Part shown: positions 10,472 to 22,733 of the stretch, in pieces
How positions within the stretch are numbered: position 1 is the stretch's first letter
How the letters are laid out: each line of letters opens with the position of its first letter
Assembly (NCBI GenBank): GCA_037576215.1
Contig: JBANDB010000004.1
Coordinates: forward strand, 6,572,001-6,636,000
Origin: Armillaria gallica
Lineage: Eukaryota > Basidiomycota > Agaricomycetes > Agaricales > Physalacriaceae
Direction: 5' to 3'
DNA: 64,000 nt
The notes under the pieces: model-generated
Told to the model about the DNA's origin: nothing
Databases searched by the model: none
What the model saw: only the letters and a program-made list of their open reading frames with translations
Program-made: the position numbers and the translations under genes

Positions 10472-11733
10472 TTATGCATTTCGATGTACCCACTCGGTCC
10501 ACTGTGGTCCGACTTGGCACATTAGTTCTGTGATAATGCCATCCCACTTATTCTTCCTCTGAGCCCACCATGAAGAGGGACAGTTCGGATCTACGTTCTT
10601 CCGCTCCATACTTTGCATAATGACGCAGTAGTGAACTGTAAGCAAGAGGGCCCTCGGGCGCCGTTCAAACAAGAACGTCAAAAACCTGTCGGAGACGCCC
10701 GCAAACCATGCAAGGAGCGCATATCCCTGGTATTGAGGAATAAACGACGCCTTCCATGCAAGCTGCAGTAATGTAAAAGCCCACTGATAGTCCGCTGACA
10801 CCTCCTCATCAACGACTTCTTCTGGGTCTGGGGCACCCGGGGTGGGAAACGGGAGAGTAGACAGGAATTGGGGGAACGTATCTCCGCACTCGGGGTTTGG
10901 CAGCGCCGATAGTAGTGTTGAAGGAGACACTGGGAACCTACTGGCCAACGGACCGGTCACACCTTGGGGAAGGGCCGGCCATTGCTGGCATGTTTTAGTC
11001 AAGACTCGAAGGACACGTAACCAGTTCCGGAATCGCGAGTTGGAGGAAGTCAATGAAGGAGGCGATATGGCAAAACCATATATGACGATGACCGAGAGGG
11101 TCAGCACGAAAGGGATGAGATTGGCGCTATCAAAGGAAGGAATGGTGAGCCCCGCCAATGCCGCGTTGCAGTGTACGGTGGCCGCATAGGAGTATCGTCC
11201 GGCACTCGGGCTCATGGGGTCGAGGGAATGGAGGTGAAGGGCAGTGACCGCTAGGATGGCGTGGAGAAGATGAGAACCGTGTGCGGAAAACGATAGCCTC
11301 GGTACTGCAGTGTTCCATACGCTATCCAGATTGGTTTCATTGACGAATGTGAGAGTGTAGCACGTCATGCCGGTGTAGTGGTACATAAGCTCCAATGTCC
11401 GTGCACTGAGAACAAAGGAAGCATCAGGGTGCTGGAAAGTAGAGAGCATCGAGATCTCTTTAGGCCGTCGACGCGACAAGGCGGTCGAAATGGAGGCAGG
11501 AGAAACTCGTGTTTCAGGCGATGAGTTCACGAATCTGAAGGTTTTCGGAGCCCAGGCACAGTCCACCTTTCTCTTTGTGCAATTTCCGCACACGGGATAT
11601 TCTTCGTCGCACTGTAAATCATTGAGAATATGACTAGCAACGGCACGCGGGTGCTTACCTTGATTTTTCTTCGCTTGCACGTAGCACAACCCGTTCGTGA
11701 CTTGGCATGAGGACGTATGGCTCTACCAGTCAT
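10472..11733 (-). CDS. Zn2Cys6 fungal transcription factor
   Basis: Nuclear DNA-binding regulator of the fungus-specific binuclear zinc cluster class. The start is ATG at 11733 (MTGRAIRPHAKSRTGC). One intron splits the zinc cluster. Once spliced it reads CATCKRRKIKC, DEEYPVC, GNC, TKRKVDC, that is C-x2-C-x6-C-x6-C-x2-C-x6-C, the canonical spacing. The rest (about 400 residues in all) matches the Upc2/Ecm22-like long C-terminal region (LELMYHYTGMTCYTL, HAILAVTALHLHSLDP). The gene stands between tRNA-Ser and the CNNM locus, and its targets cannot be read from the sequence. Stop TAA is at 10472-10474. Confidence 0.9.
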
Positions 11734-12959
11734 TTCTGAAGTCGATTAGAATATGCTCAGACGGCAGTATCCTATATCGCTCAACAACACTTTGATGATG
11801 GTCGACGAGGTGAAACCGATAGGAAATCATCCGATCATTTTGACCACATCACGGACGCCGAGCCTGGGCACAATGTGCACAGGCGAACCTTTCACGAGTG
11901 CTAGAAAGAGTGGCAATGTAATACCGTAAATTTCTTGATTCCAGAATGTCTTGAGATATAAAAGAATCTTCGAACGGTAGCGTTGTCAGTCGCTTTGCGG
12001 ACTTATAAGTTGAGGCGAGTAGACCCTTCCACGCAGCATCTCCTCCGAGTGACGAAGAGTATCGCGCCTGACGACGGGCCATCACTGTCGGAAGATCACA
12101 TAAAGGTACACCATCCAATACCTTGGTACACAAGCAACCGCAAAAGCAAAGGGAATCCGCAGTTCAGACATCGCTGATAACAAAAAACCAATTACTTCTT
12201 CCACATCAATCTCCAGGGATTCGAAACATGTGAAAAGCGAAGAACACGATGCTGCTGGAAAAGAATGCCTATTGCTCGGAGGGAAAGGGACTCAGAGGAG
12301 ATGATGGATAGAACAAAGAAAATTGTGACGTGATACTTTTGGGAAACTCGGGAAACTCGGACCTACCGGCAGGAGAAAAGCGCAACTTCCGGGTGCTCGC
12401 TGTAGACGTAGCCACAACCGTAGAAATATCACATCCTTGGATAGCTTCGTTCGTTAATTTTCATCATTACATCTGAATATTACACACACAGACCAGCGAC
12501 ACTATGGCCACATCAAAACGGCCACATGTTGACTATCACAACTCGTGTTTCTGTCCGGTCTTAAGCCTTGAATTTTGAGACCTTGTGGGCTGTGGTTTGT
12601 GGTCAATAAAAGAGATAGACTTCATCCTAAACGCATACTTTGAGTTCGCTGCGCCACAAATATGCAAAGTCCCTCTGGCCCGAAGTTCAGGCATATGCAA
12701 CTTCGGATCCACGCACCGGAAAGCAGTAACGTGGCGGTCCCGCGCCTGCATACAGGAGGGACCATAAGGGACGATATTTTCTGCTCGTTCCTGTTAGGAA
12801 CCAACAAACGGTCAAATCTCTAATCTGCTAGGAGCATTGTCTGTTATATGTCGACCAAAAACAGATCAGGCAACTCACGAGAGGATACTAAAGCATTCCG
12901 CTAACGTGAGGCAAACCCATCAATCGCTGAGCATGAGACGAGTGTAAACGGTTCCTCCC
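11734..12959. other. Intergenic, no supported gene
   Basis: Upstream region of the transcription factor plus spacer. A 94-residue minus ORF at 11849-12133 and several others show no domain and no neat intron structure. Confidence 0.45.
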
Positions 12960-13300
12960 TCACCGCGTCATGTTGGTGGTATTTTATGTCTGGGACGAAA
13001 ATTACGCAGTTAGTCGTACAAAAAGAGCCGAGAGGAAGTATACCTTCAAGGTAACGATCATGCCAGCCGTGACTCCAGGAGTATGGGACATGAGAAGGAC
13101 ATTGACGCTCAGTCTGGTTGAAAGGCATGTGAAATGGACTTTTGCCGGACAAGAAGCCACGCTTCCCCCGCTGGAAACGGTTGGTCGAAGAGCCTCAGGC
13201 AGTACAAGAGTGACACCGGGCGTGTCTTGAGAAGGATACCGTAGGATCACCTTTTCTTGAATGGACACTGTAATTTGTTGGGCAGTCTCAGCAATCCATG
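12960..13300 (-). pseudogene. Decayed partial copy of the CNNM gene
   Basis: This stretch is a diverged copy of the intact CNNM exons at 13810-14060. Both have, in the same order on the minus strand, a YPSQ..PGV segment, LPEA.., a CLST../..QTG segment and LL.S.TPGV..G.I.VTL. Nucleotide landmarks match on the plus strand too: GACTCCAGGAGTATGGGACATGAG versus TACTCCCGGAGTGCGGGATATGAG (each split in the text at about 13070 and 13850), and TGACACCGGG..CTTGAGAAGG. Intron boundaries and frame are degraded, so it is a relic and not a functional exon set. It lies just 3' of the parent gene, consistent with an old tandem partial duplication. Confidence 0.75.
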
Positions 13301-13502
13301 CGTGGCACCTTGCAAGCGCAAAGAAGTGACATGTCTCATCTGAGAGGTCGAACTTCGCGTGCTAAGAAACAAAGGTCAAAGACACCGGATACTCTGAACA
13401 GATAGATTCACGACAACGACAAATATTCCAACTCGAAAAAAGCGAACGTGAATGGAACGAAGAACAATCTTCTCGAAAATATCTTCATCGCCCGCTGGTC
13501 AT

Positions 13503-15508
13503 TCACTCGGAATTGTGATCTCTTCCCAGCAATGGCGTACTCTCATTCACAGGAGAGGACATCGAGGCCTTCCGGTGGCGCTCGACAATCCTAACAATCA
13601 TTAAGTATGAAATAACAGCGAACGTCTCGCTCCTTTGACTCACCCCTTCATGATAGCAGTATTCGTCAACCGCTTGGCCCGCCGTTTGTTAACGTTATCG
13701 TCGTAGCGATCCGTCTCGTCGACAATCTCTTCAGAGATTATTTCTTCGATTATATCTACAAAGGTTGAGGACTTAGCCCTCTTCATGATTAATCTGAGCC
13801 GAGCAGAAGCCCACCTTCAAGGGTAACAACTCCAATCGCGCCACCCGCTACTCCCGGAGTGCGGGATATGAGAAGGAGATGGGCTCGCCCAGTTTGGCTA
13901 GAGGACGGGGTGAGATGAGGTTGCTGTAAAAGGAAATGGTGTCCTCACAAATAATCCAACGCCTGGAAACAGTTGATTGAAGGGTGAGCTTCAGGCAGGA
14001 TAGACAGCGCAAAGCTTGACACCGGGAGGGCTTGAGAAGGGTCGTAGGTTATTAACTATGGACAATGGGCATGTGTTAAGTGGTGATATGTTCAGGACGA
14101 ATAAACAGGCTAACCTTTTTGACTAACAAAAGCCCGACAAAAGCCAACGGATTTTCTGGATCGTGCACAGGGAAGCGGGAGTATCCACTCATGATACTAT
14201 GTCGCATTTCAGCAGCGAGAACACTTGGAGAGATAGCCCACGAACATTTTATCGACTGTGTTGTGGTCCAATATTGTGTCCTTGCTGAGCGTAACGACAT
14301 CCTATGGTGTAATTATTAGCATCTCTGACCCTGTCATGGGGGCCATCTCCTTGCCTCCATCCTCGTCATTAGTTCTTCAACATTTTTCGAATTGAGCTCT
14401 AGCACACCGCTCAGGATGGATATTTCATCGTCCCTCAGAGGTTCCTCCCCGGTGCGATGGAACTCTAGAAAAGATTTGAGCTCCGCTTTTCTGTAGGTGT
14501 GCGCTTCGTTCGCGCCAAGTACATAGTCCAGGAGTTTGGCTATGGGATAAGCGACGGGAGCTAGGAGGAAAGGAAATAAACGTGAAGCCCAAAGAATGGA
14601 CCAGACGTTCTCACCGAAAATATACATCAACGCCAAGACGAATGGTGTACATGCCGCGCCGATGGACAAGCCGTATCTTACACTCAGCGATTGAGGAATA
14701 ATCCTGTAAATGACGCGGCATGAGAAAATATAAAGTCTAAAAGGCTCTAAACGTACTCTCTACAACCAAATCAGATAATGCGAACTTTGACGCGAGCAAA
14801 AGACGCACCCGAAGATGACTAGAAAATTCCATTAGCCGGCGGAAACACTATATTCATTAGAGCTCACCGATAGCAGCTGTCGAAATTGCTACGGCAGCTA
14901 CACCTCCTCCGATCTTCCCACAGGGTGAATCAAGATAGCGCTCATGATCTGCCAAGGACGTACCGCGCTGTCAAGGAAAATAGGAAGACTCTCGTTGATG
15001 ATCTGTAGGTTTGCCTTCGATCTCCGCAGCATTGTAGTTGGGGGGAAAGACGCACGACGTTTCCAAGGAGAAGTACCTACAGACATGGCATTTGATACGA
15101 AATCTCACGAGGAAAAGCGCTGTACGAACAACCAATACCCAATGTCTTCCTTTCTGCATGAGCGCCAACACTTTCTTGGCGTTTTTCTTCTCAACAGGGT
15201 CTTCAGACGAAGCTGAAAGTACCCGTAGGTGCAGTTCGTCTAGGCCCATGAGACCAAGGGTAAGGCTGCAGTGAACTGTAAGAATGGTACGAGCGATATC
15301 GAAGGTAAGGGTGTTCTCACCCAGCAAAGACCCCACCTAACAAAACGAGGGCACCACTAATAATGATTTTGTACCAAAACTCCGGTGAACCTCGTTCTAC
15401 TGTAGGATGCCCATTGGTGTGCAGCCCGCCGTCGTCATTGAACTTGAAGGAAGGAAGAGCGCGAGCTAGCCCATTAAGCAGAAGAACAAGGAGAGAACGC
15501 CTTTGCAT
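13503..15508 (-). CDS. CNNM/Mam3-like DUF21-CBS membrane protein
   Basis: Membrane protein of the cyclin M / ancient conserved domain family, linked in yeast and animals to Mg2+ and metal homeostasis. It has about 420 residues in about 15 exons, from ATG at 15508 to TGA at 13503-13505. The DUF21 core includes GLTLGLMGLDELHLRVL, GRHWVLVVLLLGNV, NESLPIFLDSA, GGGVAAVAISTAAIVIFG and EIIPQSLSVRYGL. The CBS pair region includes AELKSFLEFHRTGEEPLRDD, ELNSKNVEELMTRME, SGYSRFPVHDPENP and HLLLISRTPGVAGG. It ends with a charged tail (RRAKRL..NESTPLLGRD). Exons are remarkably short: 21 nt, 39 nt, a 10-nt exon (14809-14818) and a 3-nt exon (14757-14759) that supplies the Glu of GEIIPQS. One intron (14302-14354) is GC-AG. 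A decayed partial copy follows downstream. Confidence 0.9.
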
Positions 15509-15800
15509 AAGTTAACCAATACGAGTTTACTTTTCTGAAGAAACGACAATGAAGGAAGGAAGGAAGGAAAAGGAACGACGTGGTGGTTGGCTAAGAAGAT
15601 CGCGACAGTGGAGCTCCGGTATCCGGTCCGACTTCCGAGCGAAGCCGAATATTATCTCTTCCTTATTTCGGCAGTTCGGGTGCTCACAACTTGATATAGA
15701 TTGAAATAAGGTAACAAGAAACTTAGGCCTAGTGAATTTCTTTTCTTCCGATTCCAAGAATAGTTCTCTAGAGTGACACCAACTATACGTAGAAAGATTC

Positions 15801-17479
15801 TCAAGCCACCACCTGGAGATAATGATCAGATAAACCACTTGGATACTTCCTTCGTTTACGTACCGGCCAGCCTGTAGAAAAATCGAGTCTGTTGATACCC
15901 AGCTACAGAAAGAAAAGATAAGACTACACCCAGCGCACGGGGACATGAAAGTACTTACGAAGCTTCCTGCCGAGGTATAGTAGTCTTTCAGGATAATCAG
16001 CTTCTGCAAGCAGGAAACAATGTCGACTGCATGCTTACGGTAAACAAGGATAGGTCCATCACCATCCTCCAAAATATCTTGACCACCGGGACCATAGATC
16101 TGGCATTACTCAACAAAAGGTTGTCGAAAATGACAGTGACACGCACTGCGTCATGGCTCTCCAAGACCAGGGTTCCTCCACCGCTAAGCAAGGAGACTCC
16201 ACTCTTGTCATAGTACGTCCCCGAGATGCTACCACAACGTCATCAGCTTTCAAACAGAGAATAATAATCAGATAGTACCTCGTCGACCTCCCAACACGGA
16301 TGTTGTACGTACTTGAAGTTCCCGAGCAGCAGACATCCCACGACGTGAAGAGGTAGTAGTAACTTCCGTACTTATAGATACTGCTGGCCTCGATAGCACC
16401 GCTGGCCGCTGTGCGTTGAGCCAGTGATGTTACAGAAGATCCCGACGAAAGACCGGTCGAAGAGTTGAGCCTATAGTACAAAAAGCATTGATGCACGCGC
16501 AGTGTAGGACGATAACGCACTTGATCATCTTGATACCGGTCCACCAGCTTCCAAGACTGAGGTACCATGTGCTTCCATCTGTTAAAAGGTCAATTATATA
16601 CCCTGGTAAGAACATACGTGCGGACACACCGATGTACAAGCTATGGGTTATGCGATTAGAACACACTGGCATATCATCATGCAGTAGAAACACTTACTTG
16701 GGATCGATCGCCTGAAAGCAACCTATCAGCATTGCAGTCGGTCAAACGAAAAGAGCAACACACATTATAACTATCGCCTGTAGACGTAGACGTTACCAAT
16801 CCCTTGTTAGTCCAGGACCCTTGAATACGACAGATCAGGGCGGCACAAAGATACACAGCCGATTTACACACCAGGAGCACCGGTCGAAGACGTCGCCAAA
16901 AAGATCGCAGACTATGAAGTGTTTTAATCGAACACGAAGACACAATGACAGCAAAATACAAACGTTCTGCGAACCAAAGCTCGATGCGGCATAGTACAGC
17001 TGGGGAGGCACGTTGAGATCGCATTTTGTACGGTTGCTGGGAGAATCTTACCCAGAACTGACTTCCGTCATAGTAGCACTCCGGAGCCCATAGATTTCTA
17101 TTACCCGGTGAGGATGAGCGACGCAAGTACTGTTCTGCAGCCATTACTGACCCGTTAGAAGTGAGCGTGTACTCATCGGTCCAACTCGCGCCATTGGGCC
17201 ATACCAACCCCTGATAAGTGAATGCAGTCCTATCCGTGGACGTCGTGATCGAGATACCGACGGCAGTCGCTAAGGAATACAGATAAGCTCAGGCGTATAA
17301 ACGAAGCTGACGCAACACCCACCAAACAAGAAATATGTTCCGTCTTTGTCTTTACAAATCGTAGGGTCATGCGTGCCCGTGCTGCCAGAGACGACGCCAG
17401 GACCAACATATGCGCTACCAAGGCCAACGCATGTTAGTGCAACCAGAAAGAATTGGAAGAACGACGACGAGGACACCAT
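15801..17479 (-). CDS. Secreted GH43 endo-arabinanase-type glycoside hydrolase
   Basis: Extracellular enzyme expected to hydrolyse alpha-1,5-arabinan of pectin. ATG at 17479 starts a signal peptide ([18 protein letters not shown], then GLGSA). Catalytic landmarks of the five-bladed propeller are present: general base Asp in GTHDPTIC, the pKa-modulating Asp in NAIDP, and acid Glu in SGAIEASS. Other typical blocks are [44 protein letters not shown] and [16 protein letters not shown]. It is assembled from a dozen or so exons, one of only 11 nt (16630-16640) that encodes LYI between IDPN and DGSTW. The last exon gives GWPVVA and TGA at 15801-15803. Length (about 320 residues) suits a single-domain GH43. 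A TATA element lies about 50 bp upstream. Confidence 0.9.
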
Positions 17480-17530
17480 AATCAAGAGGAGCCGGGATGT
17501 AAAAGCACGAGTATGAAAGCTGCCACGACC

Positions 17531-17536
17531 TTTATA
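17531..17536 (-). promoter_or_regulatory. TATA box of the GH43 gene
   Basis: TATAAA on the minus strand, about 52 bp upstream of the GH43 ATG at 17479. Confidence 0.5.
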
Positions 17537-18931
17537 GCGGAATCCATGACTACAGCACCTGGAACGCCCCGGTTGGAGGAGAAATACTGGAAAAATAACA
17601 CTGCAGAGCCCGATGGGCTTGGCGTAACAATGGTGTTGGACGGAGTAACAGGCGGCCTTTTATGTTCTTAGTGGAAGAAAAACACAAGAAACACTTCCAT
17701 GTGAGAAGGATGAATCTGAAATCGATTCGGGCACCGAGACGGAGTGAACTCTTGGTTTGGTGGGGCTGTTAGTCTTGCGTATGACGGCCCGTACAGTGCC
17801 GGAAGCATAAGCCCGAACATAAGCCGACGATTCGTGAAGCATAGTTTGCAGTTCGTCAGGTCAGCCGGCTCCCTGTGCCCAAATTCTTCACGCCGTCCTT
17901 CGTATTCTGGGGCACATCATGAGTCTATCATTAGCTTTACTCAAGATACCTCTGACCTCGCCGGAGCCCATGTTCGTTGTGCCACTTCTAGCGCAGAAAA
18001 TATGGGCTGCATTGCGGGGCTCCCAACGACGAAGAACACGAAGTGCCTAGGCGGCGGTTCACTTGTCGGACATTTTAGATTCGGATCCAAAACTTGTGAT
18101 GGCCGTTGAAGGACTCCGTCGTAAGTAGCGGCTAACGGCCCAAAATTCCCTCTCTCCCTGTATTCTAACCCGCTTTCCACCATCTTGAAATGAGCACCTG
18201 AAACTGCTGCCTTCCTGAAAGGGGGCTCGCACGAAGATATGGAGAAGCTTGCAATCATTTGAAACGGGACGTGAATGGAGCTCCCTTCCCTCAAATCCAG
18301 TTCGGGACTTTTGCGATGCAATTCATCATCCTGGTTTGTTCTGGGTACAGAGACGCGTCAAAGGAGACACATGAGGAATAAGAAAATTGGCCTGCCATGG
18401 GAAGGAGAGGGAGAGAGCACCGTCCAACTTGCTTAAGCGACCCCAAGCATCGGGGCTAAGCACTACGGCAGTGCCGACGAATGTTGTGCTGCTGTAACAC
18501 ACACTCCAGAAATTCTCTCCAAGCATTTTGATGAGTGCGCAGTTTCTTCGAGGGTCGTTAACGAGGTGGAGCAGATATCATGACCATAACGAAGCGTGAT
18601 GCGCTACAGTGATTCTATTAAACCTCTGCGAATATTACATCCAGCAGAGGCTATGGTAGTTACGGCAGTACCACAAGCACTTGTATTGATTTATAGAGCG
18701 ATGCTAGTTGCACTTTGGATCCGGGAGCACGAAAGGGACTGTCATTTTCTTCTATGGCCTCCCTATAGGGTCAGAGAAGGGTCATAGAAGGAATGCGACG
18801 ACCTATAACGAATCGATCAAGCGGTTATAGGGAATGGCAAACGGAGCGAATATATAGTCTCCTTCGATCATGAGAGAATCACGTCTAGGCCATATTGAGA
18901 TGAGAACAACATAAAGTTGAAATGGACTGGC
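17537..18931. other. Intergenic, no supported gene
   Basis: ORFs of 120-126 residues overlap on opposite strands at about 17744-18321, but neither has a known domain or codes convincingly. The segment also holds small inverted repeats near 18440-18480 (GACCCC..GGGG and CGGCAGTGCCG). Confidence 0.4.
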
Positions 18932-21676
18932 TTACAATGACTGACTGGACACGACTCGCCTGTCCCTCTGCAGAGCATTGAAACTGTCTCCTCCTGAAAC
19001 AAAGCCATACTCGGGTAATAACATTAATGTATTAGGCTGGATAGGAAGCATGGCATGAATCCGACGGACACGCGCCACGACATAAACACAATGCCAGAAC
19101 GTCCCACCGTATCGGAAATCGTTATCTGTCGTCCACCGACAGAGCTGGGTGAAATATTCCTCCCACATTGACTCAGAAATATCCGTACGGTGAAGCCTCT
19201 CAAGCAGACGAGTAATAGTATGCCAATCCATGACGTGAAGAAGGAGGCGCGTAAGCTTCGAGAGGCTGTCGACGAATGAAAGATCCGTCGAGGAGCCCGC
19301 AAGATGAAGAGGACTGAAGGTATCGATGTCGACCATACCGTTTGCAATCTGGCTAGCAAAGCGTGCGGGGACCTGTCTTGGAAGACCGGGGCGATGTGCG
19401 TTTGCAAACCGGGTATACAGAGCAGGCAGCCCTCCCTCCTTAATGAACACTCGAAGCAATATTCTAATGTCATCGGGGAGGAGAAAAGGTGCCACTAGCT
19501 CTTCCAATAGACGCCATTCCAATTTCCAGTATTCCTGTTTAAGACTGAAAGGGCTATCGTCTAGCGAAGCGGATGACAATAGACACCTTATCGCGTTGGT
19601 GTAGAAGATCTCAGCCTGCTTGAATGAAGGGATACCGTCATGGAAAGTGAGAATATGAAGCAACGCCAACCGACCCTTCGCCGATAATGTGGTTGGGAAA
19701 ATCCGAGATGAAGATATGGCACGCGAGTCCGTCCGAGCAGCCATCGCCGATTGAGGTAAGGGCTGTTCAGAGGGTGCCTGATACGTTGCCTGCGAGGCAA
19801 GGCGAGGCATTTTTTGAAGCATTGTTTGAACGGCTATGGACGTCCCGTGCAAGAGGCAATTTACGCCATGAGCATTATTCTCAAGGTTCGACGTCAGCTC
19901 AACGCGAAACAATCTGATCATCGCTGACAACGCTTGGCTAGCATCCCAGGAACAAATTGGATAATGTTGGGCAAGATGTAGCCCTGGGATTAAACGAAGG
20001 CAGTCGATAAATGCCCTGGAAACGTCGGTGGTTATGGACGACATACAGTGCGCGATGGTGTCCGTATCAGCAGGTAGTTGATTACCGAAACCTTCCAGTA
20101 GGTTGTCCTTCCATATTTCCATCAGCTCCACCGCTAGGTGAATGGCGGACGGTGACCGCCAGTCTGCACACTTCAAGATAGAAACCCAGAGACTCTGTGG
20201 AAAGACAACATTCTCTAGCATTGGCGAGCGAATTATCGCAAGAAGATTAGTGGTGGTGTCTCGGAATGGGTTTTCTCTGGACGGAGAGTCCGAGTAAGGC
20301 TTTGGCAATGGTAGGTTCACTATTGAGTGCTGTACGTCTGGCTCCAGACCGCCTAGTTGGTCAAATAGACGTCCTACGGCATTGTCGACGTCAAGATTCT
20401 TCTGGATACGGGTTCCAAGAACGGCTTGTAAGACAATCTGTTTGACAGATGTGTTCGAAGACGCCGAATATAACCAAGACACTGCCTGGCTATCAATGGC
20501 CGCCGCCTGGAAAGCACCGCTTCTCTCCACGTCTTTGATAGAACGTGGCTTCTCCAGGTGCTTGCTGGAGACGCCAGGAATAAGTCTCGAAATTATACTA
20601 CGTGCGGTGTGATATAATCCGGGGAGATGGAGTATTAAGGGTGTTTTGTATGGGCAGTTGTGATAGAAGAGGGGAAGGACGAGGCATGCAACATATGCAA
20701 CGTAAGCTGTGGCCGAAATGGCAGCAACGACATACGCGATGGCGATATCTAACGCGAAGAGATAGATCGAAAGACCAGCAAAAAATAGGCCCAAGGAGAT
20801 GTGGAGAAGCACCGGAAGGAGCCCAATTATCATTGGGACCTGCCACGTCATCAGACCCATGTATCGATACTGGCGAATGGATCCACGGTCACGAGGTAAG
20901 ATATCAGAAATGACGGAGATGTACTGATGAAGCCATTGCTTGACCAAAACAGCTACGAGCGCTGTTATTAGACTGAGAGTCAGACTAACGAACCACAGGC
21001 TGTTCAGCCAGACGTCTGCTGATGATGGGGAAAAGGATATGGAGGGGTAGAAAGGAGAAGAGGGAATCGAGGAAAGATTCGCCGCCCGTTGGAGCCCAAC
21101 AAGCTCGATGAGTAAGGACGCAGAAACCTCTGTATAATCTGGTCGTAAATTTTGCGATGTTTGAATGACGAAGGTGGTCAAAACCGCAGAGAATAAACCA
21201 GCCTAACTGTGACATGAGTGGAGTTGAAACTCTGCAGAAAGACGCTACTGACAAAAACCAAGAGGACATTGATGGTGTCGTGATATACGTCTACCATTTC
21301 CCCGTCAATGATAAGGGCTTCATCGGTGTACGTCCGCCAGAATCTTCCATTAGCCGACATTTCGTCGCCAATAGGATCTTTCGGATACCGAGCGGTATAA
21401 TCATCCGGGATGGGACCCTGTCCTGGTGCCAGATTAGTCTGTTGAGCCTTGACCAGAACAGCGATACTGATTTCAGTACGTACTTCCGAATGACATCGAT
21501 CTTCTTCGATGCTGACGCAGCCCGAAATGGGTCGCAAATAAAGGATGCGTTCCTAGCATGTTAACGCTTTCTTCTTCGCCGTCTTTTGTTTCGGGACGTG
21601 TCGATGAATCCGCTGCTCTATGTTCAGGTTCCACATTGGATTCAGGCGAGCACTCATGACTGCTCTCGTTGGTCAT
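18932..21676 (-). CDS. DUF6535-domain membrane protein
   Basis: Large protein of the basidiomycete-expanded DUF6535 family, whose function is not known. Exon 2 runs 18932-21201 and joins exon 1 (ends 21253) across a 51-bp intron. That rebuilds the diagnostic block: NGRFWRTYTDEAL, then DTINVLLVFAGLFSAVLTT, FVIQTSQNLRPDY, and later NSLWFVSLTLSLITALVAVL, VKQWLHQY, RQYRYMGLMTW and two more hydrophobic segments (about four helices). A roughly 550-residue soluble C-terminal region follows with no recognised domain. The frame upstream of exon 1 has no ATG, so a further 5' exon is needed. The ATG at 21676 (MTNESSHECSPES) is the best candidate, but the joining intron is unresolved. Confidence 0.8.
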
Positions 21677-22733
21677 ACCTTGAATGCTATAGCTGTTCAA
21701 CATGAAATTGGTCCCTGCTGTGTTTTTAAGGAGGGAACACACACCAGGGTACAAACTGGGAAAGGCGCTCAAAGTGATGTTATGCTCCTTGACGATGGAA
21801 CCTTGGTTCGGGGAGCAATGCCTGGCACAGGTGGCAGCAGAAATCTTTATGATGCCAGCCCAAATGAGCACCGCCTTCCCGAAAGCTCGATGTTTACGCA
21901 ATTACTATCCATGTACTGCAGAGTTCCTCTAAAGAGATAAATGAAGGATAGCTGTTTCTGTGGCAGAAATGGGTTTAAGGGCGCCATTTTCCAGTCAAAG
22001 TGAGACATTCGAAACTGGGCGTGTAGGAAAGCCATTGATCCAATCTTCACGGGGTTAGATTGAGATAGTGGTTGGTGGAAAAGTTTGGAAAAAGCCAATT
22101 TGGTAAAAACCCCAATTTGGAAATGTTTCGATCACGTTCAGTGCGTCTCCGGGCCGGCAGCACCGCTCCGTGCACTCGGTACTTACGTGAGAACCACCAA
22201 ATCCAAATCACCGAAAAGATAACTTGCCCACCAAGAGCATCGCGCAACCCGGGGCAACAAATTGTGATCTCGATTGTCGTCCAAATTTGATCCAAATTGA
22301 ATTTTCCGTCAGAAGGTTCTGGAAGGAATTCGGCTTTCGTACAGACGCTATAGGCTATAGCTATCCATGAATTTACCGGATTGCAATGCAGACGTTGCTC
22401 CAATGGAGTCATGTCGTTTTCTCCTTGCCCCCATATGCCGAGACTGTCAACACCTACATCTAATGTTTGGCCCATGACACTGTATCTATACGTGCTACCG
22501 CCTACCGTGCGGACAGATTGCCTTGAATAACAGGTCATATCGTATGAAACGATCCGACAGGGATAGAGCGGTCATCATCTGTAAATTTCACTCTCGCGAT
22601 TGCCAATCCGTACTAAGCCTGAGCTTTTAATACTTCAGAAGTGATAGTACAAGGTACATCCAAGTGCCCAGGATTGAAAAGAAGAACACAGACACTGGTC
22701 GTGATGGTATTACTGTCCCAGTGGTATCCTCGC
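21677..22733. other. Intergenic, no supported gene
   Basis: Contains a 163-residue minus ORF (22047-22538) and overlapping shorter ones. None has a domain, and the sequence around 22070-22320 is rich in CAAATTTG-like short repeats. Possibly an old transposon remnant, but nothing identifies it. Confidence 0.4.

Noticed and set aside
14334..14669. Frameshift in the CNNM gene at LMTRMEARRWPP
   Set aside because: The apparent break disappears when a GC-AG intron is used; the downstream exons then continue the family sequence.
15527..16072. 181-residue minus ORF overlapping the GH43 3' end
   Set aside because: It reads through true introns of the GH43 gene; the spliced model explains the conserved residues better.
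22047..22538. 163-residue minus ORF
   Set aside because: No family resemblance and no intron or promoter support.
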